This document shows, piece by piece, positions 1 through 11,741 of a DNA stretch of 64,000 nucleotides. The stretch covers positions 1,984,001-2,048,000 of the forward strand of contig OZ251994.1 of the NCBI GenBank assembly GCA_965246925.1. The letters run 5' to 3'. Source of the DNA: JANPPS01 sp965246925 (GTDB taxonomy: Bacteria; Pseudomonadota; Alphaproteobacteria; Acetobacterales; Acetobacteraceae). The notes beneath the pieces were generated by a model. That model made no database searches and had not been told where the DNA came from. It was given only the letters and a program-made list of their open reading frames with translations. The position numbers were made by a program, and so were the translations under genes. Positions within the stretch are counted from its first letter, which is position 1; each line of letters opens with the position of its first letter.

Positions 1-1297
1 CCGCGCTGCCAAGCCCGACCGCGCCCGCCGCCAGCCGTCCCGGACTGCCCCGCCGCGCCGGACGATCATCCACGGCCTGCACGCGCCCTAGATCGAGCAC
101 GATCTCGGTCGCGTTCTCCAAATCCTGCTCGAACATCGTCTGCATCTGCCCGGCAAAGCCGTCATCTTCGACGGCCACGTCCAGCTCCCAATTACCCATC
201 CAGCTGGCAATATTCAGGTTACTCGAGCCAATGCGGGCCCAGCGTCCATCCGCCACCGCCGTCTTGGCATGTAGCATCGGCCCATTCCACTCGTACACCC
301 GGCACCCCGCCTCCAACAATGGGCGGTAGCCTGCACGGGACAGCGCCTTCGCCACGGGAATGTCGGACGCGCCCGGCACCAGCAGCCGCACGTCCACCCC
401 GTCCCGCGCCGCGTCGCACAGGGTTTGCACATAGGCCGTCGTGCCAACGAAATAGGCGTCCGTCAGCCATAACGTATGCCGGGCAATACCCGCGATCAGC
501 TGATCGAACCGGTAGAGCCCCATGGTGCTAGGCCGGCTCCCGATGACCCGGAGCGAAATCGTGCCGGCACTAGGCACATCATCCTCGGCCGGCACGGACC
601 CCGGTGCAGCACCCGCCGGCATGTTGGCCCGTGCTTGCGCCCAACTCTGTGCGAATGCCGCCCGCATGTCAGCGACCGCCGGGCCCCGCACCTCGATTCC
701 GGTGTCACGCCAGGCCGGAACGCCAGGCCCACCCATCCACACATCGCCCACACACAGCCCGGCCACAAACCCCACATCGTCACAGCGCAGAGACTTCCGG
801 TGGTTCCGCGTCAACCAGCCGAGAGGCAGATCGACGCGCGGGCGGTTGAAACAGCGTACCTCCACCCCGGCCTGCCGCAGGCGGCGCCAGAAGGCCCGGG
901 GCGTACCGAAGCAGCCAAGCCAATCATACAGCACCCGGACCGGCACACCCTCCTGCGCCTTCCGGCAGAGCATGTCGGCGAAGCGGCGCCCTGTCTCGTC
1001 ATCGCGGATAATGTAATTCTCAAAATCGATCGACACCTGCGCCCGCTCGATCGCGCTCAGCCATGCCGGGTAGTTCTCCTGCCCGTCACGCAGGAGCCGC
1101 ACCGAGTTTCCGGCAACCGGCGCGGTACCCGCAATCCTCGAGAATAACTGCTCGGCCGCGATCCGCGCCAACGGACGGGGGGTGGCCACCACGGGCCGGT
1201 CCCCTACGGCATGCTCCCGGGCCGCCGCACGGGATCTGCGGCCGGCACCCAAGGCATGCAGTGCCTTTCCGAGCCGGGTATAGTGGCGGACCGTCAT
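1..1297 (-). CDS. Phospholipase D / cardiolipin synthase-like protein, 3' end beyond window
   Basis: The reverse-strand frame runs open from an ATG at 1297 to the left edge (432 codons seen, C-terminus missing). Two HxK(x)4D phospholipase D motifs are present: H166-K168-D173, and H343-K345-D350 followed by G357-S358-S359-N360. This is the two-motif layout of bacterial cardiolipin synthases and related phosphatidyltransferases, which act at the inner membrane. The usual N-terminal membrane segments of ClsA are not evident; the first 60 residues are Arg/Ala-rich, which resembles ClsB/ClsC-type proteins. No clear Shine-Dalgarno precedes the ATG, so the start is tentative. The exact substrate cannot be told from the motifs. 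It lies 43 bases downstream of the small secreted-protein gene on the same strand. Confidence 0.85.
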   Translation of the reverse strand, partial: MTVRHYTRLGKALHALGAGRRSRAAAREHAVGDRPVVATPRPLARIAAEQLFSRIAGTAPVAGNSVRLLRDGQENYPAWLSAIERAQVSIDFENYIIRDDETGRRFADMLCRKAQEGVPVRVLYDWLGCFGTPRAFWRRLRQAGVEVRCFNRPRVDLPLGWLTRNHRKSLRCDDVGFVAGLCVGDVWMGGPGVPAWRDTGIEVRGPAVADMRAAFAQSWAQARANMPAGAAPGSVPAEDDVPSAGTISLRVIGSRPSTMGLYRFDQLIAGIARHTLWLTDAYFVGTTAYVQTLCDAARDGVDVRLLVPGASDIPVAKALSRAGYRPLLEAGCRVYEWNGPMLHAKTAVADGRWARIGSSNLNIASWMGNWELDVAVEDDGFAGQMQTMFEQDLENATEIVLDLGRVQAVDDRPARRGSPGRLAAGAVGLGSA

Positions 1298-1340
1298 CCA
1301 GGCTGGGGCGGCACGCGCTCGCCTGCCGCCCCGTCCGGAC

Positions 1341-1667
1341 TTACTTGGCGGGGCCGGAACCCGAAACGTTGCCCTGCGGCAACGGTGCCGGATAGGCCAT
1401 GTTGCCCGTGTCCGTCGGGCCCCGCTGACCGGCAGTACTCGTGTTACCCAGATTGCCCTGCTGCTGCGGGGCCGGGTAGGCCATGTTGCCCGTGTCGGTC
1501 GGTCGGTTTGCGCCAGTCGTTGTCGTCGTATTCAGGTTGCCCTGCGGAACTGGGGCCGGATACGCCATGCTGCCGGTATCGGCACCAGGGGTCTGCGTCT
1601 GCGCGGCAGCCGGCAAAGCCAAGCCGAGACTTAGCAGGGCGGCGAACGCCAAGATGGAACGGGACAT
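1341..1667 (-). CDS. Small secreted protein with three MAYPAP repeats
   Basis: A 108-residue protein starting at the ATG at 1667, with AAAGGAA placed upstream. Residues 1-22 form a signal peptide ending in a typical AAAQT cleavage region. The mature part is low in complexity and contains three copies of a unit of about 27 residues centred on DTG-x-MAYPAP, with PQGN or QQGN after it, linked by Thr/Asn/Gly-rich stretches. No catalytic motif is visible and I do not recognise a function. Export to the periplasm or outside is inferred from the signal peptide. It is divergent from the reductase fusion gene at 1850, leaving a shared regulatory gap of about 180 bases. Confidence 0.8.
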   Translation of the reverse strand: MSRSILAFAALLSLGLALPAAAQTQTPGADTGSMAYPAPVPQGNLNTTTTTGANRPTDTGNMAYPAPQQQGNLGNTSTAGQRGPTDTGNMAYPAPLPQGNVSGSGPAK

Positions 1668-1849
1668 AGAAGATTCCTTTCGTGAACGGGTCAGCCTACA
1701 TAGCTTCACCCATGAACCACCCACCGTCAAAGCCCTAACGCGACAGAAGTTGCACGGTAAAGTGAACAAACTGCCCGTCGGACGATCGTCTGGGGTGACG
1801 CGTCAGACGCTCAGGCCTAACTTCGGCGCCACAGGCACAGGAGATACAC

Positions 1850-3484
1850 ATGCCAGATACGCATCCAGACCCGCTGGAGTTCCGGCATGAGCAGGCCTTT
1901 CCCGTCCTAGCCGCCGCCGACGTGGACCGCCTCCGCCGGTTCGGCACCGTGCAGCAATGGCAGGAGGGGGACATGCTGTTCGAAGCCGGCAAGCCCGGCC
2001 CCGGCATGTACGTCCTGCTCGCCGGCAGCGTCACGATCACCCGGCGGGACGGTTTAGGCCATGACGCAGTCGTGGCGCAGCATGTCCCAGGCGAGTTCAT
2101 GGCCGAAATCGGCCAGCTCAGCGGACGCCACGCCTTGGTGGACGGCCGCGCCGGTGCCGGAGCCGAGACGCTGCTGATTCCGCCCGCCGGCCTCCGCGCC
2201 CTCCTGACGGCCGAGGCCATGCTGGGCGAGCGCATCATGCGCGCCTTGATTCTCCGCCGCGTCAGCCTGATCGATAGCGGAGCGGGCGGGCCCGTGCTGA
2301 TCGGCCCGCCGGGCACGCCTGGCATGGTCCGGCTCGAGGGGTTTCTTACCCGCAACGGCCACCCCTTCACCGTGCTGGACCCCGCCACCGACCCCGACGC
2401 GCATGCCCTGGCCGAGCACGAGCACGCCGCCGCACGCGAACTACCGCTGGTGGTGACGCCAGACGGCACCGTGCTGCGCAATCCGGAGGAGGCCGAGCTC
2501 GCCCGGCGCCTGGGCCTTATGATCGAGATCGATCCGGACCGCGTGTATGACGTGGCCGTCGTCGGCGCGGGCCCCGCCGGCCTCGCCACCGCCGTCTATG
2601 CCGCGTCCGAGGGTTTGCAGGTGTTGGTGCTGGACCAGCGGGCACCGGGCGGCCAGGCGGGGGCGAGTGCGCGGATCGAGAACTATCTCGGCTTTCCCAC
2701 CGGCATCTCCGGCCAAGCGCTGGCCGGGCGCGCTTACATCCAGGCGCAAAAATTCGGCGCCGATTTGGCCATTCCGTCGGAGGTCGCCAAGCTCGACTGC
2801 CAAAGCCACCCTCTACGCCTTCATCTTACGGATGGTCGCTCCGCGCAGGCGCGCACGCTGGTGATCGCCAGCGGTGCCCGCTACCGCCATCCGGACATTC
2901 CTGACCTGGACCAATATGACGGCCGCGGCGTCCACTATTGGGCGTCCACCATCGAGGCAAAACTGTGCGCCAATGAGGAGGTCGTGCTGGTCGGCGGCGG
3001 TAACTCGGCCGGGCAGGCGGCGGTGTTCCTGAGCGGCCACGCCGGACGCGTCCACATGCTGATCCGCGGCGAGGGCCTGCAGGCCAGTATGAGCAGCTAC
3101 TTGATAGAACGGATCGAAGCTCAGCCCAACATTACCGTGCACGCACTTTGCGAGGTGACGGCGCTAGAAGGCGACGATTCCGGCCTCACTGCGGTGCAGT
3201 GGCGGGACAAGGCCGGGGCGGAGACCCACCTGTCCACCAAGCGCCTGTTTTTATTCGTAGGGGCCGACCCCAACACCGGCTGGCTCCAGGGTTGCGTCAC
3301 GCTGGACCATCATGGCTTCGTCAAAACCGGTGAGGACGGGGCAAAGCCGCTCGAGACCAGTATCCCCCACGTCTTCGCCATCGGCGACGCCCGGTCCAGC
3401 AGCACCAAGCGCGTGGCCGCCGCGGTAGGGGAGGGGGCCGCCGCCGTCGCCCAATTACACGCCTGCCTGGCCCAGCTTACCTGA
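1850..3484 (+). CDS. Cyclic-nucleotide-binding / thioredoxin-reductase-like FAD oxidoreductase fusion
   Basis: A 544-residue protein. Residues about 20-130 resemble a cNMP-binding (Crp-type) sensor, with GDMLFEAG and the turn GEFMAEIGQLSG. Residues about 150-225 look like a thioredoxin-like linker. From about residue 234 there is a thioredoxin-reductase fold: FAD motif GAGPAGLA, the GGQA segment, NAD(P) motif VGGGNSAGQAA, and a C-terminal FAD motif ending in FAIGDAR. The CxxC redox pair of classical TrxB is absent: the matching region reads HYWASTIEAKLC. It is therefore unlikely to reduce thioredoxin by the standard mechanism. The genuine trxB lies at 20034. The ligand and electron acceptor are unknown. 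Confidence 0.85.
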   Translation: MPDTHPDPLEFRHEQAFPVLAAADVDRLRRFGTVQQWQEGDMLFEAGKPGPGMYVLLAGSVTITRRDGLGHDAVVAQHVPGEFMAEIGQLSGRHALVDGRAGAGAETLLIPPAGLRALLTAEAMLGERIMRALILRRVSLIDSGAGGPVLIGPPGTPGMVRLEGFLTRNGHPFTVLDPATDPDAHALAEHEHAAARELPLVVTPDGTVLRNPEEAELARRLGLMIEIDPDRVYDVAVVGAGPAGLATAVYAASEGLQVLVLDQRAPGGQAGASARIENYLGFPTGISGQALAGRAYIQAQKFGADLAIPSEVAKLDCQSHPLRLHLTDGRSAQARTLVIASGARYRHPDIPDLDQYDGRGVHYWASTIEAKLCANEEVVLVGGGNSAGQAAVFLSGHAGRVHMLIRGEGLQASMSSYLIERIEAQPNITVHALCEVTALEGDDSGLTAVQWRDKAGAETHLSTKRLFLFVGADPNTGWLQGCVTLDHHGFVKTGEDGAKPLETSIPHVFAIGDARSSSTKRVAAAVGEGAAAVAQLHACLAQLT

Positions 3485-3529
3485 CTCGCTCCGCTGCCGT
3501 ATCGCGGGCCCCATTTCGCTGGACGAGAG

Positions 3530-3585
3530 CGGGCTAGAAGCCGGTGCTACGCAAGATCGGGCTAGAAGCCCGTGCTACAGAAGAT
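3530..3585. repeat. Two tandem 28-bp direct repeats
   Basis: Two adjacent 28-base copies, 3530-3557 and 3558-3585, share CGGGCTAGAAGCC and GTGCTAC with only a few differences. Each holds a short GGGC-TAGAA-GCCC hairpin. They lie in the 183-base gap between the reductase fusion and the DUF1445 gene, just after the former's stop. They may be a dispersed intergenic repeat or a weak terminator; there is no T-tract. Confidence 0.7.
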
Positions 3586-3667
3586 TGGGATCCAAAATGA
3601 TCGCGTGATCAGAGACCATTGCTAATCACGATTTGCGCCGGGGGCGAGTCTGGGGTGTTGTGAGCGC

Positions 3668-4429
3668 ATGAACGCTGCACCTGTCCGAGCCTCCATTCGC
3701 CAAGGCACCCACGCCACCCACACCTCCGGGCTCGCCCCGGGCTACATACAGGGTAATGTCGCCATCATGCCCGGCGGCCACGCCCCCATGTTCGCCGAGT
3801 TCTGCCGGCTGAACGCAAAGGCCTGTCCGGTCCTCGCGCAATCCAAGCCGGGCGACCCGCATCTCCCGGCGCTTGGCAGCATCGATATCCGCACCGACCT
3901 GCCGCGCTACCGCCTGTATCGCGGCGGTCAGGTGGCCGGGACGGTGACCGACATCACGGAGCTGTGGCAGCCCGACTTCGTCACCTTCGTCATCGGCTGC
4001 TCCTTCACGTTCGAGCGTGCGCTGATCTCCGCCGGCATTCAGCTGCGTCACGTGCAGCAGGGGCGGAACGTGGCGATGTACCGGAGCGGCATCGAAACCA
4101 TGGCCGTCGGCCCGTTCGGCGGGCCCATGGTGGTGTCCATGCGGCCCATCGCCGCCCCGGACGTGGCCCGCGCCGCCGACATCACCGGGCGCTTCCCGGA
4201 CCAGCACGGCCGCCCCGTGCACATCGGCGACCCGGCCGCGATCGGCATCCCGGACCTGGCCCGGCCCGATTACGGCGACGCCGTCGAGGTCCTGCCCGGC
4301 GAGACTCCGGTGTTCTGGGCCTGTGGCGTCACCAGCCAGGCCGCGCTCGAGCGGGCGCGCCTGCCGTTTTTCATCGCCCACGCGCCGGGCTGCATGCTGA
4401 TCACCGACCTCCTGCACGAGCACGCATGA
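3668..4429 (+). CDS. DUF1445 / D-glutamate cyclase-family putative hydro-lyase
   Basis: A 253-residue protein matching the UPF0317/DUF1445 family in length and in conserved segments: GLAPGYIQGN and a proline- and aspartate-rich centre, FVIGCSFTFE around residue 107, the GPFGGPMVVSMRP segment, and a C-terminal VFWACGVTSQ followed by HAPGCMLITD. Mammalian relatives act as D-glutamate cyclase, turning D-glutamate into 5-oxo-D-proline; bacterial members are annotated as putative hydro-lyases. The next gene begins one base after the stop and encodes a 5-oxoprolinase, which fits a shared pyroglutamate/glutamate pathway. The substrate in this organism is inferred. Confidence 0.88.
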   Translation: MNAAPVRASIRQGTHATHTSGLAPGYIQGNVAIMPGGHAPMFAEFCRLNAKACPVLAQSKPGDPHLPALGSIDIRTDLPRYRLYRGGQVAGTVTDITELWQPDFVTFVIGCSFTFERALISAGIQLRHVQQGRNVAMYRSGIETMAVGPFGGPMVVSMRPIAAPDVARAADITGRFPDQHGRPVHIGDPAAIGIPDLARPDYGDAVEVLPGETPVFWACGVTSQAALERARLPFFIAHAPGCMLITDLLHEHA

Positions 4430-4430
4430 C

Positions 4431-7966
<3,536 letters not shown>

Positions 7967-7970
<4 letters not shown>

Positions 7971-8842
7971 CGCTCGATCTGCTGGCCCAATCCCTCGTCA
8001 GCGGCCTGTTGATGGGGCTGATCTACGCGCTGGTCGCGGCCGGGTTGTCGCTGATCTTCGGGCTGATGGACGTGGTGAACTTCGCGCATGGTGAGCTGCT
8101 GATGCTGGCGATGTATGCCGCGGTGGTATTTTTCGGCGTCTCCGGCCTAGACCCGTTGATACAGCTGCCGTTGGTCGCCGCACTCATGTTCGGGCTGGGT
8201 TGGGCGATCTATCGCGGCGTGATCGCCCGGGCGCTGAGCGTGCGGTTCAACAAGGGCATGGTGCAGATCTTCGCGACCTTCGGCCTGGCGATCTTCATCC
8301 GCGGCGCCGCCCAGTTCGTCTTCGGCGGTGAGTTTCAGAGCCTGTCCAGCACCTGGCTCAGCAACCGCACCGTGCATCTGGGCCCCGTCTATGTGCCGCT
8401 GCCGCAGGTCGCGGCCGGGATCGTCTGCCTGCTGGCCTTCACCGGCCTGCTGCTGATCGGACGGACGGAGTTCGGCCGCGCGCTGGAGGCGACGCGGGAG
8501 GACCGGGACGCGGTGGCGCTGATCGGCATCGACCGGGACCGGATCTTCGCCATGGGCTGGGGCCTGGGCTCGGCCACGGTGGGGATCGCGGGGGTGATGC
8601 TGATCGCATTCTATTACGTGAACCCCAACGTGGGCGCGAACTTCGCGGTGATCGCCTACGTGACGGTGGCGCTGGGCGGCTTCGGCTCCATCCTCGGCGC
8701 CCTAGTGGCCGGGATCGTGATCGGCGAGGTCGAGGCGCTGACCGCGCTGGTGCTGGAGCCGAGCCTAAAACAGGTCGGCATGTTCGCGGTCTATCTGGCC
8801 GTGCTGATGGTCCGCCCCTCCGGCCTGTTCGGCCGGCTATGA
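7967..8842 (+). CDS. livH: LivH-type branched-chain amino acid ABC permease
   Basis: A 291-residue integral membrane protein with about eight hydrophobic segments. It carries the LivH hallmarks: an N-terminal GLLMGLIYALVAAGLSLIFG segment, VVNFAHGELLMLAMY, and the cytoplasmic loop GRALEATREDRDAVALIGID that contacts the ATPase. It forms the inner-membrane channel with LivM. It overlaps the oxoprolinase stop by four bases and the livM start by four bases, so all three are probably co-translated. In this context the cargo may be 5-oxoproline, glutamate or a related amide rather than leucine; that is inference. No solute-binding protein gene is adjacent. Confidence 0.93.
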
Positions 8843-9804
8843 GCAGCATCACGCGGCGCCGCACGCGCCAGCTCTGGGTCGGCCTTGCCGTCGTGGCGGT
8901 GCTGTCCGCCCTGCCGTTCGGCGTGCGGGACGTCTATGCGCAGAACCTCATCATTATCACCCTGCTGTATGCCGGGCTGAGCCAGGCGTGGAACATCCTG
9001 GGCGGCTATTGCGGACAGATCTCATTGGGTCACGCGCTATATTTCGGCATCGGCGGCTATGTCAGCACCATGTTGTTCGTCCACGCCGGCGTGCCGCCCG
9101 CGTTCGGCATGTTCGCCGGCGGCGCCGTGGGCGGCCTCGCGGCCTTGCTGGTCGGCTGGCCCTGCTTTCGCCTCAGCGGCCATTACTACGCCATCGCCAC
9201 CGTCGTCGTGGGGGAGATCGGCTATTTGCTGTTTCTGAACTGGGACTGGGTGGGTGCGGCCACCGGCATCTACGTCCCGTTCAAGGGCGAAAGCCTGATC
9301 GACCTGCAGTTCCGCACCACCAAGATCCCGTTCCATTTCGTGGTCCTGGCCTTTGCCGCGCTCACCTGGCTCGCCGCCTGGCTGATCGAAGGCAGCCGCT
9401 GGGGCTATTCCTGGCGCGCGGTCCGGGACGACGTGGTGGCCGCCCGCAGCCTCGCGGTCCGCATCTTCCAGAGCAAGATGGCCGCCGCCGCCATCAGCGG
9501 CTTCTTCACCGGCATGGGCGGCGCCATCTACGCGCAATACGTGGGCTACATCGACCCCGACAGCATCCTCGCCGGCCACATCAGCATCCTGATCGCCCTC
9601 CCCGCGGTCCTGGGCGGCGTCGGCACCCTATGGGGGCCCTTGCTGGGCGCCGCGGTGCTGTTGCCCGTGAGCGAACTCTCCCGCTCCTACCTCGGCGGCG
9701 GCGGCCAAGGCGTGGACCTCATGATCTACGGCGGCCTCATCATGGCCGTCGCCCTGGCCCGGCCTGCGGGTTTACTGAGCCTGTTCGTGCGGCGGGCGGC
9801 GTGA
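8839..9804 (+). CDS. livM: LivM-type branched-chain amino acid ABC permease
   Basis: A 321-residue multi-pass inner-membrane protein with LivM features: LSQAWNILGGYCGQISLGHA near the N-terminus, WRAVRDDVVAARSLAV as the cytoplasmic coupling loop, and the C-terminal LPAVLGGVGTLWGPLLGA. It pairs with LivH. The stop overlaps a possible GTG of the next frame (9801), which led to the DUF559 gene being joined to this operon. The partner ATPase genes livG and livF resume only at 12189, about 2.4 kb downstream, beyond the repeat/IS insertion. Expression of livG and livF from the same transcript is therefore doubtful. Confidence 0.93.
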   Translation: MSSITRRRTRQLWVGLAVVAVLSALPFGVRDVYAQNLIIITLLYAGLSQAWNILGGYCGQISLGHALYFGIGGYVSTMLFVHAGVPPAFGMFAGGAVGGLAALLVGWPCFRLSGHYYAIATVVVGEIGYLLFLNWDWVGAATGIYVPFKGESLIDLQFRTTKIPFHFVVLAFAALTWLAAWLIEGSRWGYSWRAVRDDVVAARSLAVRIFQSKMAAAAISGFFTGMGGAIYAQYVGYIDPDSILAGHISILIALPAVLGGVGTLWGPLLGAAVLLPVSELSRSYLGGGGQGVDLMIYGGLIMAVALARPAGLLSLFVRRAA

Positions 9805-9824
9805 CGGTCTCAAACCTTCTTGGA

Positions 9825-9860
9825 TGGGGTAAGGGTAACGACCGGCACCGGCCTCAAACC
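9825..9860 (+). repeat. Left remnant of the 150-bp repeat unit, before the DUF559 gene
   Basis: The 36 bases immediately before the DUF559 ATG (TGGGGTAAGGGTAAC, then ACCGGCA and CCTCAA) match the same part of the 150-bp tandem units at 11742-12176 (TGGGGTGAGGGTAAC, ACCGGCA, CCTCAA). Together with the matching right part at 10173-10269 this shows that the DUF559 gene sits inside one repeat unit. Confidence 0.75.
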
Positions 9861-10235
9861 ATGAGAGCCCGAGAGCTCAGGCACGATCCGACACCAGCAG
9901 AGAAAAAGCTTTGGGCGATGGTCAGGAATCGAGCATTAGACGGGGTGAAATTCAGAAGGCAATTCCCCGTCGGCCTTTATTACCTGGACTTTGCCGCACC
10001 GGACCTTCTTTTGGCCGTCGAGGCGGACGGTCAAAGCCACAACGCCAGCGAGCGGATCGCGCACGACCGTTACCGTGACAGTTGGCTGACCGGCCAAGGT
10101 TGGACTGTTCTACGATTCACCAATGAAGAAGTCTTGTCGAATGCGCAGGGCGTGCGCGATTCGATTGCGGAAGCGCTGCGTCGTCTCCCTCACCCCGGCC
10201 CTCTCCCGAAGGGAGAGGGGGTAGAGACAGCATGA
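9861..10235 (+). CDS. DUF559 Vsr-like endonuclease-domain protein embedded in a repeat
   Basis: A 124-residue protein from the ATG at 9861. A GTG at 9801 overlapping the livM stop would add 20 residues that look like translated repeat sequence. It carries the DUF559 signature: TPAEKKLWAMVRN, FRRQFPVGLYYLDF, VEADGQSH, DRYRDSWLTGQGW and VLRFTNEEV. The conserved D-F, E-x-D-G and R-F residues are those of the Vsr/PD-(D/E)xK nuclease fold. The last 15 residues (PHPGPLPKGEG and on) are encoded by the palindromic repeat itself. The family's cellular role is not established. The neighbouring repeat units appear to be internally deleted versions of this same module. Confidence 0.85.
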   Translation: MRARELRHDPTPAEKKLWAMVRNRALDGVKFRRQFPVGLYYLDFAAPDLLLAVEADGQSHNASERIAHDRYRDSWLTGQGWTVLRFTNEEVLSNAQGVRDSIAEALRRLPHPGPLPKGEGVETA

Positions 10236-10269
10236 CCGCAGGCACAGGCCAGCCCCCCCTCCCTCCGGG
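10173..10269. repeat. Right remnant of repeat unit around DUF559, interrupted by the IS
   Basis: From GCGCTGCGTCGTC onward this segment matches the 150-bp unit of the downstream array. It contains a palindrome with arms CCCTCTCCC and GGGAGAGGG around a 3-base loop. The second palindrome of the unit is cut in its loop by the insertion sequence at 10270. The DUF559 stop codon lies inside this repeat. Confidence 0.85.
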
Positions 10270-11741
10270 CTACGGCGGTCACGCATGTGCGAATCAATTT
10301 TGACTGGCGTTCGGGTTGGTTTTTCGAATCCATGATTGGTGTTCATGGAGCGATTCGCATGAGTGATGACACCCTTGGTTCCTTTGGCGACGCGCGGTTG
10401 CGGCGGGTAGGTGCGCGTTTGCTGGCGGCGATGCAGAACGCGCCCACGATGTGTTTGCATGCTCTGGCTGAGACCCGCAACGAGGCTCTCCGCTTTGGTC
10501 AGTTCCTCGACAACCCGGCCGTGAGTGCGGACGAGATGCTGGTGCATACGGGCCGGGTCACTGGCCGACGCGCGGCCGGCCGGCATGCGTTGGCGGTTCA
10601 GGACACGACCGAGCTGCACTTCGCCTCGCACGGGGCGAGCAAGCGGGGGTTTGGCCGGGCAGGCAACGGAGAGGACATCGGCCTGTTCCTGCATCCGACG
10701 GTCGCCGTCGATGCTGCCACGGGCGGCGTGATCGGCCTTGTGGGTGCCCAGGTGCTCAACCGGACCGAGGGCCTGGTGGCCGACCGTAACACCCGGGCCG
10801 CCGATGCCAAGGAGTCGCGCCGTTGGCTGGCGGGGGCCGAAACCGCCGCGGCCGTTCTGGAGGACGCGGCGCTGGTGACGGTCGTCGCCGACCGCGAGAG
10901 CGACATCTACGACCAGTTCGCCCGCCGGCCCGAAGGTGCCCACCTCCTGTGCCGGGCGGCACAGGACCGGGCCTTGACGACCGGGTCGCGGCTGTTCGCC
11001 AGTTGTGCATCGTGGCCCGAGCAGGACCGCGTCTGTATCGAGATACCCGCGCGCGGGCCGCGTCCGGCGCGCTCGGCCCAGGTTGCGATCCGGTTCGGCG
11101 AGGTCACGCTGAGACGCCCGGCCAAAGCGGCCCGGAGCCTGGCCGAAACGGTGACCTTGCGCGTCGTGGACGTGCGCGAGGTCGGGGTGCCGGAGGCAAT
11201 GACGGAGGATAAGGATGCGGTGCATTGGTGCCTGCTGACGACGCATGCCGTGCCGGATGTGACGCGGGCCCGCGAGATCGTCGGCTGGTATCGGCTGCGC
11301 TGGACGATCGAGCAGGTGTTCCGCACGCTCAAGAGTGCCGGGGCAGAAGCGGAGAACTCGCAAGTCGTCGAGGCACGACGCTACGTCAAGCTGGCGGTGA
11401 CGGCGCTGATCGCGGCGGTGCGGATCGTGCAGATCGTGGTAGGGCGCGACGCCGCGACCGGCCAGCCGCTGAGCGACGCAGCCGATCCAGCCGACACGCC
11501 GATGCTGAAGTCGTGCTGCGCGAAGCTCGAAGGCCGGACGGCGGCGCTGAAGAACCCCCATGCCGACGACACGCTGGCCTGGTTCGCCTGGATCGTCGCC
11601 CGCCTCGGCGGCTGGTCCGGATACCACTCGAGAGGCTACAAGCCGCCCGGACCCAAGATCATCGCCCGAGGAGTGCTGAAACTCGACGGGATCAAACAAG
11701 GGTGGGCCCTCGCTCATTCCGCAAATGTGTGACTCCCGTAG
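10270..11741 (+). mobile_element. Complete IS4-family insertion sequence, 1,472 bp
   Basis: The left end CTACGGCGGTCAC and the reverse complement of the right end, CTACGGGAGTCAC, are imperfect terminal inverted repeats, and the similarity continues for about 25 bases (CATGTGCG against CATTTGCG). The element is bounded by a perfect 9-bp direct repeat, CCCTCCGGG, at 10261-10269 and 11742-11750, as expected for the 9-12-bp duplications of the IS4 group. The target is the loop of a repeat palindrome. The single transposase gene spans nearly the whole element, and its stop codon lies within the right inverted repeat. The intact ends, duplication and reading frame suggest a recent insertion. Confidence 0.92.
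10359..11732 (+). CDS. IS4-family transposase (Tn5-like)
   Basis: A 457-residue DDE transposase from the ATG at 10359, preceded by GGAG at a good distance; a GTG at 10287 within the inverted repeat is less likely. The N-terminus has FGDARLRRVGARLLAAM and residues such as ETRNEALRFGQFLDNPAV, typical of Tn5/IS50-like transposases. Candidate catalytic residues include the Asp in VQDTTELHF, the Asp in VVADRESDIYDQ, and the Glu of the YREK signature Y-x2-R-x3-E-x6-K (YRLRWTIEQVFRTLK). The frame is intact, so the element may be active. Confidence 0.93.
   Translation: MSDDTLGSFGDARLRRVGARLLAAMQNAPTMCLHALAETRNEALRFGQFLDNPAVSADEMLVHTGRVTGRRAAGRHALAVQDTTELHFASHGASKRGFGRAGNGEDIGLFLHPTVAVDAATGGVIGLVGAQVLNRTEGLVADRNTRAADAKESRRWLAGAETAAAVLEDAALVTVVADRESDIYDQFARRPEGAHLLCRAAQDRALTTGSRLFASCASWPEQDRVCIEIPARGPRPARSAQVAIRFGEVTLRRPAKAARSLAETVTLRVVDVREVGVPEAMTEDKDAVHWCLLTTHAVPDVTRAREIVGWYRLRWTIEQVFRTLKSAGAEAENSQVVEARRYVKLAVTALIAAVRIVQIVVGRDAATGQPLSDAADPADTPMLKSCCAKLEGRTAALKNPHADDTLAWFAWIVARLGGWSGYHSRGYKPPGPKIIARGVLKLDGIKQGWALAHSANV

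Noticed and set aside
476..1147. Plus-strand open frames across the left end
   Set aside because: They are antisense to the phospholipase D-type gene, whose two HKD motifs are clear on the minus strand.
8988..10235. A 415-codon plus-strand frame ending in DUF559
   Set aside because: The first 270 codons are out-of-frame livM sequence; only the part from about 9861 shows DUF559 conservation.
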